64,000 bases of DNA, from the NCBI RefSeq assembly GCF_015319165.1, contig NZ_JADIVZ010000003.1, positions 186,001 to 250,000 of the forward strand, given 5' to 3'. The stretch's first letter is position 1; the number at the start of each line of letters is the position of its first letter. The position numbers and the translations under genes are program-made. This DNA comes from Nocardioides acrostichi (GTDB lineage: Bacteria; Actinomycetota; Actinomycetes; Propionibacteriales; Nocardioidaceae). Shown here in pieces: positions 45,278-54,168 of the stretch. The notes below the pieces were generated by a model. It worked only from the letters and a program-made list of their open reading frames with translations. It searched no databases and was not told where the DNA came from.

Positions 45278-45934
45278 GTGACCGCACCAGTCGCCGAGGG
45301 GCCGTGCCGGGTGGCCGCCATCGACGATCACCCGATGATGCTCTACGGGCTCGAGACCTACGCCGATGAGCACCCGGACCGCTACACCTTCGTCGGGCAC
45401 GCGGCGTCCGTCGCGGACTACGCCGGCGCCGGCTTCGAGGCCGACGTGGTGCTGTTGGACCTCCAGCTCGGAGACGGCTCGCGCCCCCGCGACAACGTGC
45501 GACGGCTACTGGCCCTCGACGCCGGGGTGCTCGTCTACACCGAAGGAAGCCGCAACGCGTGGGTCGTCGACGCCCTCCAGGCGGGCGCCTTGGGAGTGGT
45601 GCTGAAGTCGGAGGAGCGGGAGGTGCTGCTCGACGCCATCAGCCAGGTCGAGGCGGGGCTGCCGGTCATCAGCCACCAGATGGCCGAGATGGTGCACGCC
45701 TACGAGCGCCAGCGACCCCGGCTGGCCAGGCGGGAGGAGGAGGCGCTCCAGTTGGTCGCGCACGGGCTCACCGACCGGCAGGCGGCGCGGGCGATGGGCA
45801 TCTCGGAGGAGACGCTCAAGGAGTACCTCAAGCGGGTCCGGGTCAAGTACGCCGACCTCGGGAGGCCGGCCTCCTCACGCGTCGACCTGCACCGTCGCGC
45901 CGTGGAGGACGGCCTCATCGCCGATGCGGACTGA
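45278..45934 (+). CDS. LuxR-type response regulator
   Basis: A 218-residue NarL/FixJ-like regulator. Receiver domain: acidic pair in AAIDDHPMMLYGL, phosphorylated Asp in VVLLDLQLGDG, Thr/Ser in VYTEGSRNA and the lysine in VVLKSEE. The C-terminal LuxR helix-turn-helix is LTDRQAARAMGISEETLKEY. The sequence VRVKYADLGRPASSRVDLHR is the usual C-terminal end. It overlaps the following kinase gene by 11 bases, so the pair is a two-component system; the signal is unknown. Confidence 0.9.
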   Translation: MTAPVAEGPCRVAAIDDHPMMLYGLETYADEHPDRYTFVGHAASVADYAGAGFEADVVLLDLQLGDGSRPRDNVRRLLALDAGVLVYTEGSRNAWVVDALQAGALGVVLKSEEREVLLDAISQVEAGLPVISHQMAEMVHAYERQRPRLARREEEALQLVAHGLTDRQAARAMGISEETLKEYLKRVRVKYADLGRPASSRVDLHRRAVEDGLIADAD

Positions 45935-47042
45935 CCCGCGCCGGCTGGCCTGTCTGCTCTTGGTCGTCGGCCTGCTGACGCTGGTGTTCCCCGTCGCGGT
46001 CGGTGTGCGCGAGCAGCACGACGGCTACCCCCTCTGGTGGACGGCGGCCGGCCTCGCAGCCCTCGTCGCGAGCCTCGTGCTGGCGGTCGCGGGGCACGAT
46101 GTCGGTTCCGGACGCACGGTGGTCGCGACCGAGGTCGCCCTCCTGATCACCCTGCCGCTGGTCGAGACGGCGAGTCGGGTGCAGACGCCCTGGCCGCTCT
46201 ATGTCATCTACGTCGCGAGCGGCGCCGCCGCCGTGGTCTCCCGACGTGGCTCGGGCGTCGCCCTGGCCGTGCTGGCGCTGGTGCTGGCGCGCGGCTGGCT
46301 GTCCTGGCGCGTCGACTGGGGCGAGCGGCCCGAGGATCTCGTCGGCAGCCTGCTGTTCGTCGTCACGATCGCCGGTGGCCTCACGACGGTCCGGCTGGTG
46401 CTCGACCAGAGCGTCGGACGCATCGGGGTGGCGCGGGCCGAGGCCGTCCGACGACTCGAGGACGCCAGGGCCGTCGAGGCGCAGGGACGAGCCGCGGCGC
46501 TGTGGGACGCCTACGTGCACGACGAGGTGCTCGCGGTGCTGGCCGATGTGCAGGTGTCGCAGGACGAGATCCCGGCCCCGGTGCGCGAGGCCGCCGCCAG
46601 AGTGGTCGACGACGCCGGGGCCGCGGCCGCGCAGGGTCCGCCGGCGCCCGACCTCGTCGACGGGCTCCTGGACAGCACGCTGGAGATGTGTCCGAGCGCC
46701 GACACCCTCGTGGAGGTCGACGACGACGCGGTGCCGCTGCCCGCCGAAGTACGGATCGCGCTCGTGGAGGCGACCCGCGAGGCGCTGCGCAACGTCGGCC
46801 GCCACGCGTTCGGGGGCGAGCCGGCGCCCGAGGGGACGGTCGAGGTCAGCGTGCACCACGACCGTCGGGCTGTGCGGGTGCGCGTCGTCGACCGCGGTCG
46901 AGGGTTCGACCCCGACCACACCGCCCCGGACCGCCTGGGCATCCTCGTCTCCGTGCGCGGACGCATGGAGGCGGTGGGTGGGCGAGCCCGCGTGCAGTCC
47001 AGGCGAGGTGCAGGCACGGAGGTGGAGGTGCTGTGGCCGTGA
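45924..47042 (+). CDS. Membrane histidine kinase (HisKA_3-like)
   Basis: A 372-residue sensor kinase. Four to six N-terminal membrane helices (LLLVVGLLTLVFPVAV, AGLAALVASLVLAVA, LYVIYVASGAAAVV, LAVLALVLARGWL) form the sensor. A coiled region (RRLEDARAVEAQGRAAALWD) precedes the phosphoacceptor candidate His in YVHDEVLAVL. The ATP-binding domain has the N-box EATREALRNVGRHA, G1 VVDRGRGFDPD and a glycine loop GRARVQSRRGAGTEVEVLW. These place it among short actinobacterial NarX/DesK-type kinases. Its stop overlaps the next GTG. Confidence 0.83.
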   Translation: MRTDPRRLACLLLVVGLLTLVFPVAVGVREQHDGYPLWWTAAGLAALVASLVLAVAGHDVGSGRTVVATEVALLITLPLVETASRVQTPWPLYVIYVASGAAAVVSRRGSGVALAVLALVLARGWLSWRVDWGERPEDLVGSLLFVVTIAGGLTTVRLVLDQSVGRIGVARAEAVRRLEDARAVEAQGRAAALWDAYVHDEVLAVLADVQVSQDEIPAPVREAAARVVDDAGAAAAQGPPAPDLVDGLLDSTLEMCPSADTLVEVDDDAVPLPAEVRIALVEATREALRNVGRHAFGGEPAPEGTVEVSVHHDRRAVRVRVVDRGRGFDPDHTAPDRLGILVSVRGRMEAVGGRARVQSRRGAGTEVEVLWP

Positions 47043-48148
47043 CGTCGACGACGAGCGCGCACCCGACGCCGACGACGTCTGAGGACTCCTCGACGCGCCC
47101 GACGGGTTCGTCGGTCACGGCCCCCGTGCGCACCGCCTGCCTCGTCGCGGCCGGTGCCTGGTCGGTGCTGCACGTGACCATGGCGCTGCTGTCGTGGGAG
47201 CTGGTCGACGAGCCGTGGCTCTATCTGGCGGCCCTGCTCGGGTGCGGCCTGGTCGTCGTGCGCATGCTCATGCCTCTGATCGACCCTCGCACGCGCCCGC
47301 TCGGCCGCGGCGAGGGGCTGATGGTCGTGGCAGCCATCGGCCTGATCGAGGCGGCGGATCTCGCCTCCCTGCACCCCGGTGAGTTGCAGACCTATGCGAA
47401 CTGGGCGCAGGGGTGGACGGCGCTGCTCATCGCCGTCCTCGTGCTGCGGGGCCGCCCGGGCCACGGTGCCCTGGCTGCGGTGACGCAGATGGGGGTGCAG
47501 GTGACCTACCTGCTGCTGGAGCACGGGGTGGTCGTCTCACTCTCCGACGTCGCGCAGGCGAGCGTGGCCGCCCTCCTGTGGTTCCTCGGTTCGTGGGGCA
47601 TCAGGAGTGTGGTGCAGCCCGCCGACCGGCTGGCCTCCCGGCTGCTCGGCCGTGCGGTCGCCTCCGCCGGTGACCAGGTGGTGCTGGGGGAGTGGGTGGC
47701 CGTACGCGAGCAGCGGGTGCGTGAGCTGGAGGCCGACGTGCTGCCCTTCCTGCGCAGCGTGTCCTCCGGTGCGGTCTCGCCGGCCGACGCCGCGCTCCAG
47801 GCGAGCCTGCTGTCGGCCCGGCTACGAGACGACCTGCGCGCCCGGGTGCTGCTCGACGCCGGCGTGCGCGAGGCGCTCGTGCGCGCGCGAGCGCGGGGCG
47901 CCGTCGTCCGGCTCAGCGCCTCGACGCCGCTGGACCCGGGACGGGCGGCCACGGGCCGCGCCGTGGCGCTGTGCGTGCTGGGCGGCTCCGACGTCGACGA
48001 CGTGACGCTGCGCGTGACACCCGATCGCCTGACCGTGGCCGTCGAGGGTGCCGATCTCGAGGGCATCGCGGAGGCCCTGCCCAGCCTGCTGCCGGGGGTC
48101 TCGCTCACCGAGCGGCCGGGCTTTGTGTGGGCCGACCTGCTCTGGTGA
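47039..48148 (+). CDS. Membrane protein resembling a histidine kinase without catalytic motifs
   Basis: A 369-residue protein translationally coupled to the kinase gene. A Thr/Ser-rich N-terminus is followed by five membrane helices (LVAAGAWSVLHVTMALL, YLAALLGCGLVVVRML, LMVVAAIGLIEAADL, WTALLIAVLVL, VAALLWFLGSWGI). A helical linker (VAVREQRVRELEADVLPFLR) then occupies the place of a dimerisation domain. A C-terminal part has the size of an ATPase domain but no N- or G-boxes and no phosphoacceptor His. It is probably a pseudokinase or an accessory sensor of the same signal pathway. A palindromic terminator follows. Confidence 0.65.
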   Translation: MTSTTSAHPTPTTSEDSSTRPTGSSVTAPVRTACLVAAGAWSVLHVTMALLSWELVDEPWLYLAALLGCGLVVVRMLMPLIDPRTRPLGRGEGLMVVAAIGLIEAADLASLHPGELQTYANWAQGWTALLIAVLVLRGRPGHGALAAVTQMGVQVTYLLLEHGVVVSLSDVAQASVAALLWFLGSWGIRSVVQPADRLASRLLGRAVASAGDQVVLGEWVAVREQRVRELEADVLPFLRSVSSGAVSPADAALQASLLSARLRDDLRARVLLDAGVREALVRARARGAVVRLSASTPLDPGRAATGRAVALCVLGGSDVDDVTLRVTPDRLTVAVEGADLEGIAEALPSLLPGVSLTERPGFVWADLLW

Positions 48149-48172
48149 CACCCGCCCAGCACACGTGAGAGC

Positions 48173-48208
48173 AACCGGGAGGTCCGTGTCGACACGGACC
48201 TCCCGGTT
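48173..48208. terminator. Perfect 36-bp palindrome, bidirectional terminator between convergent genes
   Basis: Bases 48173-48190 (AACCGGGAGGTCCGTGTC) are the exact reverse complement of 48191-48208, giving up to an 18-bp stem, or 16 bp with a TCGA tetraloop. It sits 25 bases past the pseudokinase stop and 28 bases before the accA3 stop on the other strand. There is no long T-run, but high-GC actinobacterial terminators often lack one. Confidence 0.8.
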
Positions 48209-48235
48209 ACCGGAGTGCGACGGGTGGGAGCCGGG

Positions 48236-50032
48236 TCAGTCCTTCAGCTCGCAGATGACCGCGCCGCTGGTGACGGTGGCGCCGATCTCGGCGGCCAGTC
48301 CGGTCACAGTGCCGGCCTTGTGCGCCTTGAGCGGCTGCTCCATCTTCATGGCCTCGATGACCACGATCGTGTCGCCCTCGGCGACCTCGGCGCCCTCCTC
48401 GGCGACGACCTTGACCACGGTGCCCTGCATGGGGCTGGTGACGGCGTCGCCGGACGCCGCGGCGCCGGCCTTCTTGCCTGCGGCGCGCTTGGGCTTCTTC
48501 GCACCGGCGCCGGCGCCTCCGCCGGTGGCGGCGAGTCCGCCGAGGCCGGCCGGGATGACGACGTCGAGGCGCCTGCCGCCGACCTCGACCACCACGGTCT
48601 GACGCTCGCCGGCCTCCTCGGCCTCGGCCACATCGCCGCCGTAGGGCTCGATCTGGTTGTCGAAGTCGGTCTCGATCCACTGGGTGTAGACGTCGAAGGA
48701 GCCCTCGCCGGTGGGGTTGGAGGGGCCGACGTAGGCGGGGTCGGAGACCACGGCGCGGTGGAACGGGATGACCGTGGGCATGCCGTCGACGACGAACTCG
48801 TCGAGCGCGCGCCGCGAGCGCTCCAGCGCCTGGGTGCGGGTGGTGCCGGTGACGATGAGCTTGGCGATGAGGGAGTCGAACGAGCCGGGGACGGTCTCGC
48901 CGTTCTCGTAGCCGCCGTCGAGCCGGATGCCCGGGCCCTGCGGCGGGCTCCACGCCGAGAGGGTGCCGGGAGCGGGCATGAAGTTGCGGCCGCCGTCCTC
49001 GGCGTTAATGCGGTACTCGATGGAGTGGCCGCGCACCTCGGGGTCGCCGTACCCGAGCTCCTCGCCGGCGGCGACACGGAACATCTCGCGCACGAGGTCG
49101 ATGCCGGTGACCTCCTCGGAGACGCAGTGCTCGACCTGGAGTCGGGTGTTGACCTCGAGGAAGGAGATGGTGCCGTCCTGGGCGACCAGGAACTCGCAGG
49201 TTCCGGCGCCGTAGTAGCCGGCCTCGGTGAGGATGCGCTTGGAGGACTCGTAGAGCTCGGTCATCTGCTCGTCGGAGAGGAACGGCGCGGGCGCCTCCTC
49301 GACCAGCTTCTGGTTGCGGCGCTGGAGCGAGCAGTCGCGGGTCGAGACGACCACGACGTTGCCGTGCTGATCGGCCAGGCACTGGGTCTCGACGTGACGC
49401 GGCTTGTCGAGGAACTTCTCGACCAGGCACTCCCCGCGGCCGAACGCGGTGACGGCCTCGCGGACGGCGGAGTCGAAGGCGTCGGGGATCTCCTCGAGCG
49501 TGCGCGCGACCTTCAGACCGCGACCGCCGCCGCCGAAGACCGCCTTGATGGCGACCGGCAGGCCGGCCTCCTTGGCGAACGCGACGATCTCGTCGGCGTC
49601 GGCGACCGGATCCTTCGTGCCCGGGGCCAGCGGCGCGTTGGCGCGCTCGGCGATGTGCTTGGCCTTGGCCTTGTCGCCGAGGGCCTCGATGGCCGCCGGC
49701 GGCGGACCGATCCAGATGAGGCCGGCGTCGATCACGGCTTGGGCGAAGTCGGCGTTCTCGGCGAGGAAGCCGTAGCCGGGGTGTACGGAGTCGGCGCCGG
49801 ACTTCTTCGCCACCGCGATGATCTTCTCGATGTCGAGGTAGGACTCGGCCGGGGTGGCCCCGCCCAGCGAGTGGGCCTCGTCGGCGATGCGCACGAACAC
49901 GGCGTCGCGGTCGGGATCGGCGTAGACGGCGACGCTACCGATGCCGGCGTCCTTGCAGGCCCTGATGACCCGGACCGCGATCTCTCCGCGATTCGCGATG
50001 AGGACCTTCTGCAATGGCTTGATCTCCGGCAC
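48236..50032 (-). CDS. accA3: Biotin carboxylase / BCCP subunit of acyl-CoA carboxylase
   Basis: Alpha subunit of acetyl/propionyl-CoA carboxylase, 598 residues. Biotin carboxylase signatures: [86 protein letters not shown] Gly/Ala/Lys-rich linker separates the C-terminal biotinyl domain with [11 protein letters not shown] (biotinylated Lys near residue 560). It partners AccD and AccE encoded 9 kb away; BirA encoded beside them would attach biotin. GTG start. Terminated from the other side by the 48.2 kb palindrome. Confidence 0.94.
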   Translation of the reverse strand: MPEIKPLQKVLIANRGEIAVRVIRACKDAGIGSVAVYADPDRDAVFVRIADEAHSLGGATPAESYLDIEKIIAVAKKSGADSVHPGYGFLAENADFAQAVIDAGLIWIGPPPAAIEALGDKAKAKHIAERANAPLAPGTKDPVADADEIVAFAKEAGLPVAIKAVFGGGGRGLKVARTLEEIPDAFDSAVREAVTAFGRGECLVEKFLDKPRHVETQCLADQHGNVVVVSTRDCSLQRRNQKLVEEAPAPFLSDEQMTELYESSKRILTEAGYYGAGTCEFLVAQDGTISFLEVNTRLQVEHCVSEEVTGIDLVREMFRVAAGEELGYGDPEVRGHSIEYRINAEDGGRNFMPAPGTLSAWSPPQGPGIRLDGGYENGETVPGSFDSLIAKLIVTGTTRTQALERSRRALDEFVVDGMPTVIPFHRAVVSDPAYVGPSNPTGEGSFDVYTQWIETDFDNQIEPYGGDVAEAEEAGERQTVVVEVGGRRLDVVIPAGLGGLAATGGGAGAGAKKPKRAAGKKAGAAASGDAVTSPMQGTVVKVVAEEGAEVAEGDTIVVIEAMKMEQPLKAHKAGTVTGLAAEIGATVTSGAVICELKD

Positions 50033-50168
50033 GTGCGCTCCTGCCCGATGGTGGTGAGGGGTGTTCTCGTGGGACTCGGTTCGCAGGGTATCGCCCGACT
50101 CACCCCGACCGATCAGGTGTGGCGCCTCTCACGTCGGGTCGGCAGGGTGGCCATCACATCGTTGACGT

Positions 50169-50174
50169 AGGAGG
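50169..50174 (+). promoter_or_regulatory. Strong ribosome binding site of the OFA transporter gene
   Basis: A perfect AGGAGG ends 6 nt before the GTG at 50181, fixing the start of this gene. It is one of few strong ribosome sites in the window, in contrast to the many leaderless-looking starts. Confidence 0.7.
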
Positions 50175-50180
50175 ATTCTC

Positions 50181-51566
50181 GTGGCCGTCCCGTCGTTCCT
50201 CTCCCGTGAGCGCATCGTCGCGCCACCGGGATACAGCCGGTGGCTGGTGCCGCCCGCCGCCTTGGCCGTGCACCTCTCCATCGGTCAGGTGTACGCGACC
50301 AGCGTGTACAAGAGCGCGCTCGTCGAGCGCTTCGACTCCAGTCTCACGGCTGTGGGCGTGGTGTTCTCGCTGGCGATCGCGGTGCTGGGGGTCTCCGCCG
50401 CCCTGTTCGGCACCTGGGTCGATCGCAACGGCCCGCGCGCCGCCATGGCGGTGGCCGCCGTCTTCTGGTCGGCCGGCTTCTTGGTCTCGGCCCTCGGCAT
50501 CTCCGCGGGACAGCTGTGGCTGGTCTACCTCGGCTACGGCGTGCTCGGGGGCATCGGACTGGGCATCGGCTACATCTCACCGGTCTCGACCCTCATCAAG
50601 TGGTTCCCCGACCGACCCGGCCTCGCCACCGGCATGGCGATCATGGGCTTCGGGGGCGGTGCGCTGGTCGCCAGCCCGCTCAGCAGCCGGCTGCTCTCGC
50701 TCTACGACAGCGGCTACCCCGACCAGACCGCCAGCGGCGGGGCCGTCGCCGGGCTGTTCGTCACGCTGGGGCTGGTCTACCTCGCGTTCATGCTCTTCGG
50801 CGCGCTCATCGTGCGCGTGCCGGCCGACGACTGGAGGCCGGGCGGGTGGGAGCCGTCGCGGAGCAAGCAGCAGAGCATGGTCACCACCGCCAGCGTGTCG
50901 GCGGCCACGGCCATCAAGACTCCCCAGTTCTGGCTCGTGTGGCTGGTGCTCTTCTGCAACGTGACCGCGGGCATCGGCATCCTCGAGCAGGCCGCGTCGA
51001 TGATCGTCGACTTCTTCCGCGAGGGTGGCGCCTCGAGCGTCTCCGCGCCCGCAGCGGCCGGATTCGTGGGCTTGTTGTCGATCTTCAACATGGCCGGGCG
51101 GTTCGTATGGTCCTCGACCTCTGATGTCATCGGCCGTAAGCCCACCTACATGCTCTACCTGGGAGTCGGCCTCGTGCTGTACTCGGCGCTGGCCCTGGCC
51201 GGGACCAGTTCGACGGTGGTCTTCGTGCTGCTCGCCGCGGTCATCATCTCCTTCTACGGTGGTGGTTTCGCGACCGTCCCGGCCTACCTGCGCGACCTCT
51301 TCGGCACCTACCAGGTCGGCGCCATCCACGGCCGGCTGCTGACGGCGTGGTCGCTCGCCGGCATCGTCGGACCACTCATCGTCAACGGGTTCCTCGACGC
51401 CCGAGGGACACCGGGGGAGCTGGTCGCCGACGACTATCGGCCGGCCCTGCTGACGATGGTCGGTGTGCTCGCGGTCGGCTTCGTCGCCAACCTGCTGGTG
51501 CGCCCCGTGGCCGAGAAGCACCATGAGCCCGAGACCGCACCCACCGAGGAGAGGAGCGCCGCATGA
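50181..51566 (+). CDS. OFA-family major facilitator transporter
   Basis: A 461-residue MFS protein with about twelve membrane helices of the oxalate/formate antiporter (OFA) type. Family features include the N-terminal helix WLVPPAALAVHLSIGQVYAT, GGIGLGIGYISPVSTLIKWF and the following PDRPGLATGMAIMGFGGGAL, and a large cytoplasmic loop before KTPQFWLVWLVLFCN. Substrate is a small carboxylate, possibly oxalate or formate, but this is not shown by sequence. The stop overlaps a tiny gene (ATGA) that likely encodes its partner protein. Confidence 0.88.
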   Translation: MAVPSFLSRERIVAPPGYSRWLVPPAALAVHLSIGQVYATSVYKSALVERFDSSLTAVGVVFSLAIAVLGVSAALFGTWVDRNGPRAAMAVAAVFWSAGFLVSALGISAGQLWLVYLGYGVLGGIGLGIGYISPVSTLIKWFPDRPGLATGMAIMGFGGGALVASPLSSRLLSLYDSGYPDQTASGGAVAGLFVTLGLVYLAFMLFGALIVRVPADDWRPGGWEPSRSKQQSMVTTASVSAATAIKTPQFWLVWLVLFCNVTAGIGILEQAASMIVDFFREGGASSVSAPAAAGFVGLLSIFNMAGRFVWSSTSDVIGRKPTYMLYLGVGLVLYSALALAGTSSTVVFVLLAAVIISFYGGGFATVPAYLRDLFGTYQVGAIHGRLLTAWSLAGIVGPLIVNGFLDARGTPGELVADDYRPALLTMVGVLAVGFVANLLVRPVAEKHHEPETAPTEERSAA

Positions 51567-51664
51567 GCGCCAAGATCGCCGGAGCCTGGGCCCTCGTCGG
51601 CATCCCGCTCGTGTACGGGATCGTCGAGACGCTGATCAAGGTCAGCTCGCTGTTCACCGAGTGA
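51563..51664 (+). CDS. 33-residue MFS transporter small subunit
   Basis: A very short gene starting on the transporter stop (ATGA) with GAGGAG upstream. The product (SAKIAGAWALVGIPLVYGIV, then ETLIKVSSLFTE) is one membrane helix with short ends. Small proteins of this form are encoded next to OFA-type transporters in many genomes and are regarded as small subunits. Overlap, ribosome site and hydrophobic character support it. Confidence 0.72.
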   Translation: MSAKIAGAWALVGIPLVYGIVETLIKVSSLFTE

Positions 51665-51720
51665 GCCAACGCCCCGGGTGGGCTCAGTGTGGCGGCCCTC
51701 GGGGGCCGATGACCGTCGTC

Positions 51721-51758
51721 CCGGTTGGTTAACAAACGCTAACCGGTCGGGCTAGGGT
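51721..51758 (+). promoter_or_regulatory. Operator-like inverted repeat and -10 hexamer before the acyl-CoA dehydrogenase gene
   Basis: CCGGTT at 51721-51726 and AACCGG at 51741-51746 form one arm pair; GGTTA (51727-51731) and TAACC (51740-51744) form another centred inside it. The inner core is TTAACAAACGCTAA. TAGGGT at 51753-51758 ends 6 nt before the ATG at 51765. The dyad lies just upstream of the -10, where a TetR-type fatty-acid repressor could act. Confidence 0.55.
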
Positions 51759-51764
51759 GCAGAC

Positions 51765-52949
51765 ATGACCGCTGCCACGCCATTCGAGCTGTCCCGCGAG
51801 CACGAGGAGTTCCGCCGCAGCGTGCGGGAGTTCGCCCAAGGGGAGATCGCCCCCCACGCGGCCCAGTGGGACAAGGACCACCACTTCCCGACCGACGTCG
51901 TGCAGAAGATGGGGGCTCTGGGGCTCTTCGGCCTCACGGCACCCGAGGAGTTCGGCGGCGCGGGCGACGACGGCGACTTCACCTCGCTGTGCGTGGCGAT
52001 CGAGGAGGTCGGCCGGGTCGATCAGTCGCTCGGCATCACACTCCAGGCCGGTGTGGGCCTGGGCATCAACCCGATCCTCACCTACGGCACGCGCGAGCAG
52101 CAGCAGGAGTGGCTGCCGGCGCTGGTGGCCGGCGATCGCCTGGCCGGGTTCGGGCTCACCGAGCCCGGCGCCGGCTCCGACGCCGGGGCCACCCGCACCA
52201 AGGCCGAGCTCGTGAACGACGAGTGGGTCGTCGACGGCGCCAAGCAGTTCATCACCAACTCGGGTTCCGAGATCACCTCGCTGGTCACGGTCACGGCCCG
52301 CACCGGCACGCGCGACGACGGCCGCCCCGAGATCTCCGCGATCATGGTGCCCGCGGGTACGCCAGGATTCGTCGCCGAGCCCGCCTACGACAAGCTCGGC
52401 TGGCACGCCTCCGACACCCACCCGCTGAGCTTCACCGGCTGCCACGTGCCGGCCGAGAACCTGCTCGGCGAGCGGGGGCGCGGCTACGCCCAGTTCCTCG
52501 CCACCCTCGACGACGGCCGCGTGGCCATCTCCGCCCTCTCGGTCGGCTGCATCCAGGCCTGCCTCGACATGGCGGTCGCCTACGCCGGCGAGCGTGAGAC
52601 CTTCGGTGCCCCGATCGGCCGCAAGCAGGGTGTGGCCTTCCAGATCGCCGACCTCGAGGTCATGGTGCACGCCTCGCGCCTGCTCACCTACCGCGCCGCC
52701 GCCCTCAAGGACGCCGGAGCCCCGGCGTCCGCCTTCAAGCAGGCCGCGGCGGTGGCCAAGCTCTACAGCACCGAGTCGGCGGTCACGGCCACGCGCATCG
52801 CCACGCAGGTGTTCGGCGGCTACGGCTTCATGGAGGAGTACCCGGTGGCGCGGTTCTACCGCGACGCCAAGGTGCTGGAGATCGGCGAGGGCACCTCGGA
52901 GGTGCAGCGGATGCTCATCGCCCGTGGCCTCGGCCTGCCCGTGGAGTGA
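51765..52949 (+). CDS. Acyl-CoA dehydrogenase
   Basis: A 394-residue FAD-dependent enzyme that introduces the alpha-beta double bond in acyl-CoA. Signatures: FGLTEPGAGSDAGATRTKAE, VDGAKQFITNSG, and near the C-terminus VFGGYGFMEEYPVARFYRDA and LEIGEGTSEVQRMLIAR, with the likely catalytic Glu in the IGEGTSE segment or in MEEYP. Length and fold are those of short/branched-chain or general members; chain length specificity is unknown. Its 3' end overlaps the convergent acyltransferase gene by 35 bases. Confidence 0.93.
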   Translation: MTAATPFELSREHEEFRRSVREFAQGEIAPHAAQWDKDHHFPTDVVQKMGALGLFGLTAPEEFGGAGDDGDFTSLCVAIEEVGRVDQSLGITLQAGVGLGINPILTYGTREQQQEWLPALVAGDRLAGFGLTEPGAGSDAGATRTKAELVNDEWVVDGAKQFITNSGSEITSLVTVTARTGTRDDGRPEISAIMVPAGTPGFVAEPAYDKLGWHASDTHPLSFTGCHVPAENLLGERGRGYAQFLATLDDGRVAISALSVGCIQACLDMAVAYAGERETFGAPIGRKQGVAFQIADLEVMVHASRLLTYRAAALKDAGAPASAFKQAAAVAKLYSTESAVTATRIATQVFGGYGFMEEYPVARFYRDAKVLEIGEGTSEVQRMLIARGLGLPVE

Positions 52950-54072
52950 GTCGGTCCGCTCCCGACCCGGCGACCTCGAGGGTGGCCCGGGCGGGTGTGC
53001 GTCGCCACCGTCGCTCGAGCGGTGACTCGATCCACCTGTGGACGGCCGCGGCGATGGCCACTGATGCCAGCAGCGCCAGTGCGATGGTGATCTGGTCGAG
53101 TGTGGGGTCGGCGCCGAGTCGTAGGACCACCTCGTGCTGCACCTTCAAGACGCTGGCGTGCACGAGGTAGAACGCGAAGGACCACTCACCGAGCCGGCGA
53201 GCCGCGGGGGAGCCCCACCGTGACGTGCGGTGGGCGAGGTCGTCCGTCGCTGCGGCCGCGATCAGCCATGAGAACGGCACCACGAGCACGAGGGACACCG
53301 TGGCCCAGAGGGGCACGAAGGCCGTGGCCACGTACGCCGCGAGGACGAGGAGCAGGGCGGCTCTCGTTGTGAGCGGCGGTCGCCATCCGCGACGGACGGC
53401 GTGGGCGACCAGGATGCCGACGGCGAACTCGGCGACGCGCGTGATCGGACAGATGTAGATCAGCCACGCCGCCGTGGAGTCCAGACTCCCGGGGGCCGTG
53501 GGATGGAGCAGCAGGCTCGGTACCACCATGAGAGCGGCCGCCCCGAGCCCGAGCGTGCGCCGACCCCGGCGTGTCGCGGTGAGCGTCGTCAGGAGCGGGA
53601 ACATCGCATAGAAGAAGAGCTCGGCCGAGATCGACCACCCCGGACCGTTGGCCCCGTAGTGCACGGCCGCGGAGGGAAACCAGGCCTGGAGGCCGACGAC
53701 GGAGGGCGCGACATCGCGCGTGGTCTCCATTAGATCGCCGGTGCCCGCCACGAGCAGCGCCCAGCCGGCCGCGAGGCACAGCCAGTAGACCGGCATGATC
53801 CGGGCGAGCCGGCGGCGGTAGAACGCACGGGGGGTGTCGTCAGGCCGGTGTGACCAGGTGAGCACGAAACCGGACAGCACGAAGAAGAACGACACGCCCA
53901 CATAGCCCCGACCCGCGACGGCGAGTGCCATGTCGTGCCCAGGGCCGGGCAGGGAGTGGCCGGCGGCGTGGTAGGCGAACACCGCCAGCGCGGCGGGGAA
54001 CCTCAGGCCGGTCAGCGAGTCGATGCGTGGTCGCTCGGCGACCTCGCTGGCAGCCGCTTCGTGGGTACTCAT
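52915..54072 (-). CDS. Acyltransferase 3 family membrane protein
   Basis: A 385-residue integral membrane acyltransferase (OafA/YrhL-like, AT3) that moves acyl groups, often acetyl, onto sugars or lipids at the membrane. Signature: ID-SLTGLRFPAALAVFAYHA with the conserved His, VGVSFFFVLSGFVLTW, RRRLARIMPVYWLCL (Arg-rich), GWSISAELFFYAMFP with the conserved Glu, and about ten membrane helices. The start is the ATG at 54072; the frame is open further upstream but overlaps the repeat-rich region. The C-terminal cytosolic tail (RRWRRTPARATLEV) is short. Confidence 0.87.
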   Translation of the reverse strand: MSTHEAAASEVAERPRIDSLTGLRFPAALAVFAYHAAGHSLPGPGHDMALAVAGRGYVGVSFFFVLSGFVLTWSHRPDDTPRAFYRRRLARIMPVYWLCLAAGWALLVAGTGDLMETTRDVAPSVVGLQAWFPSAAVHYGANGPGWSISAELFFYAMFPLLTTLTATRRGRRTLGLGAAALMVVPSLLLHPTAPGSLDSTAAWLIYICPITRVAEFAVGILVAHAVRRGWRPPLTTRAALLLVLAAYVATAFVPLWATVSLVLVVPFSWLIAAAATDDLAHRTSRWGSPAARRLGEWSFAFYLVHASVLKVQHEVVLRLGADPTLDQITIALALLASVAIAAAVHRWIESPLERRWRRTPARATLEVAGSGADRLTPRAGRGHGR

Positions 54073-54168
54073 GCCGATCGCAGAGCCTAGGGCGCCCGCG
54101 ACGACCGCGGGTCTGTGTTGCGCTCTTGTCGTGTTGTGTCTGGACCAGTGGCCGGCCTCGGGGTCACC

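Noticed and set aside
43725..45281. A 518-codon plus-strand frame opposite the biotin carboxylase part of pyc.
   Set aside because: Antisense shadow; the minus strand encodes the complete biotin carboxylase signatures.
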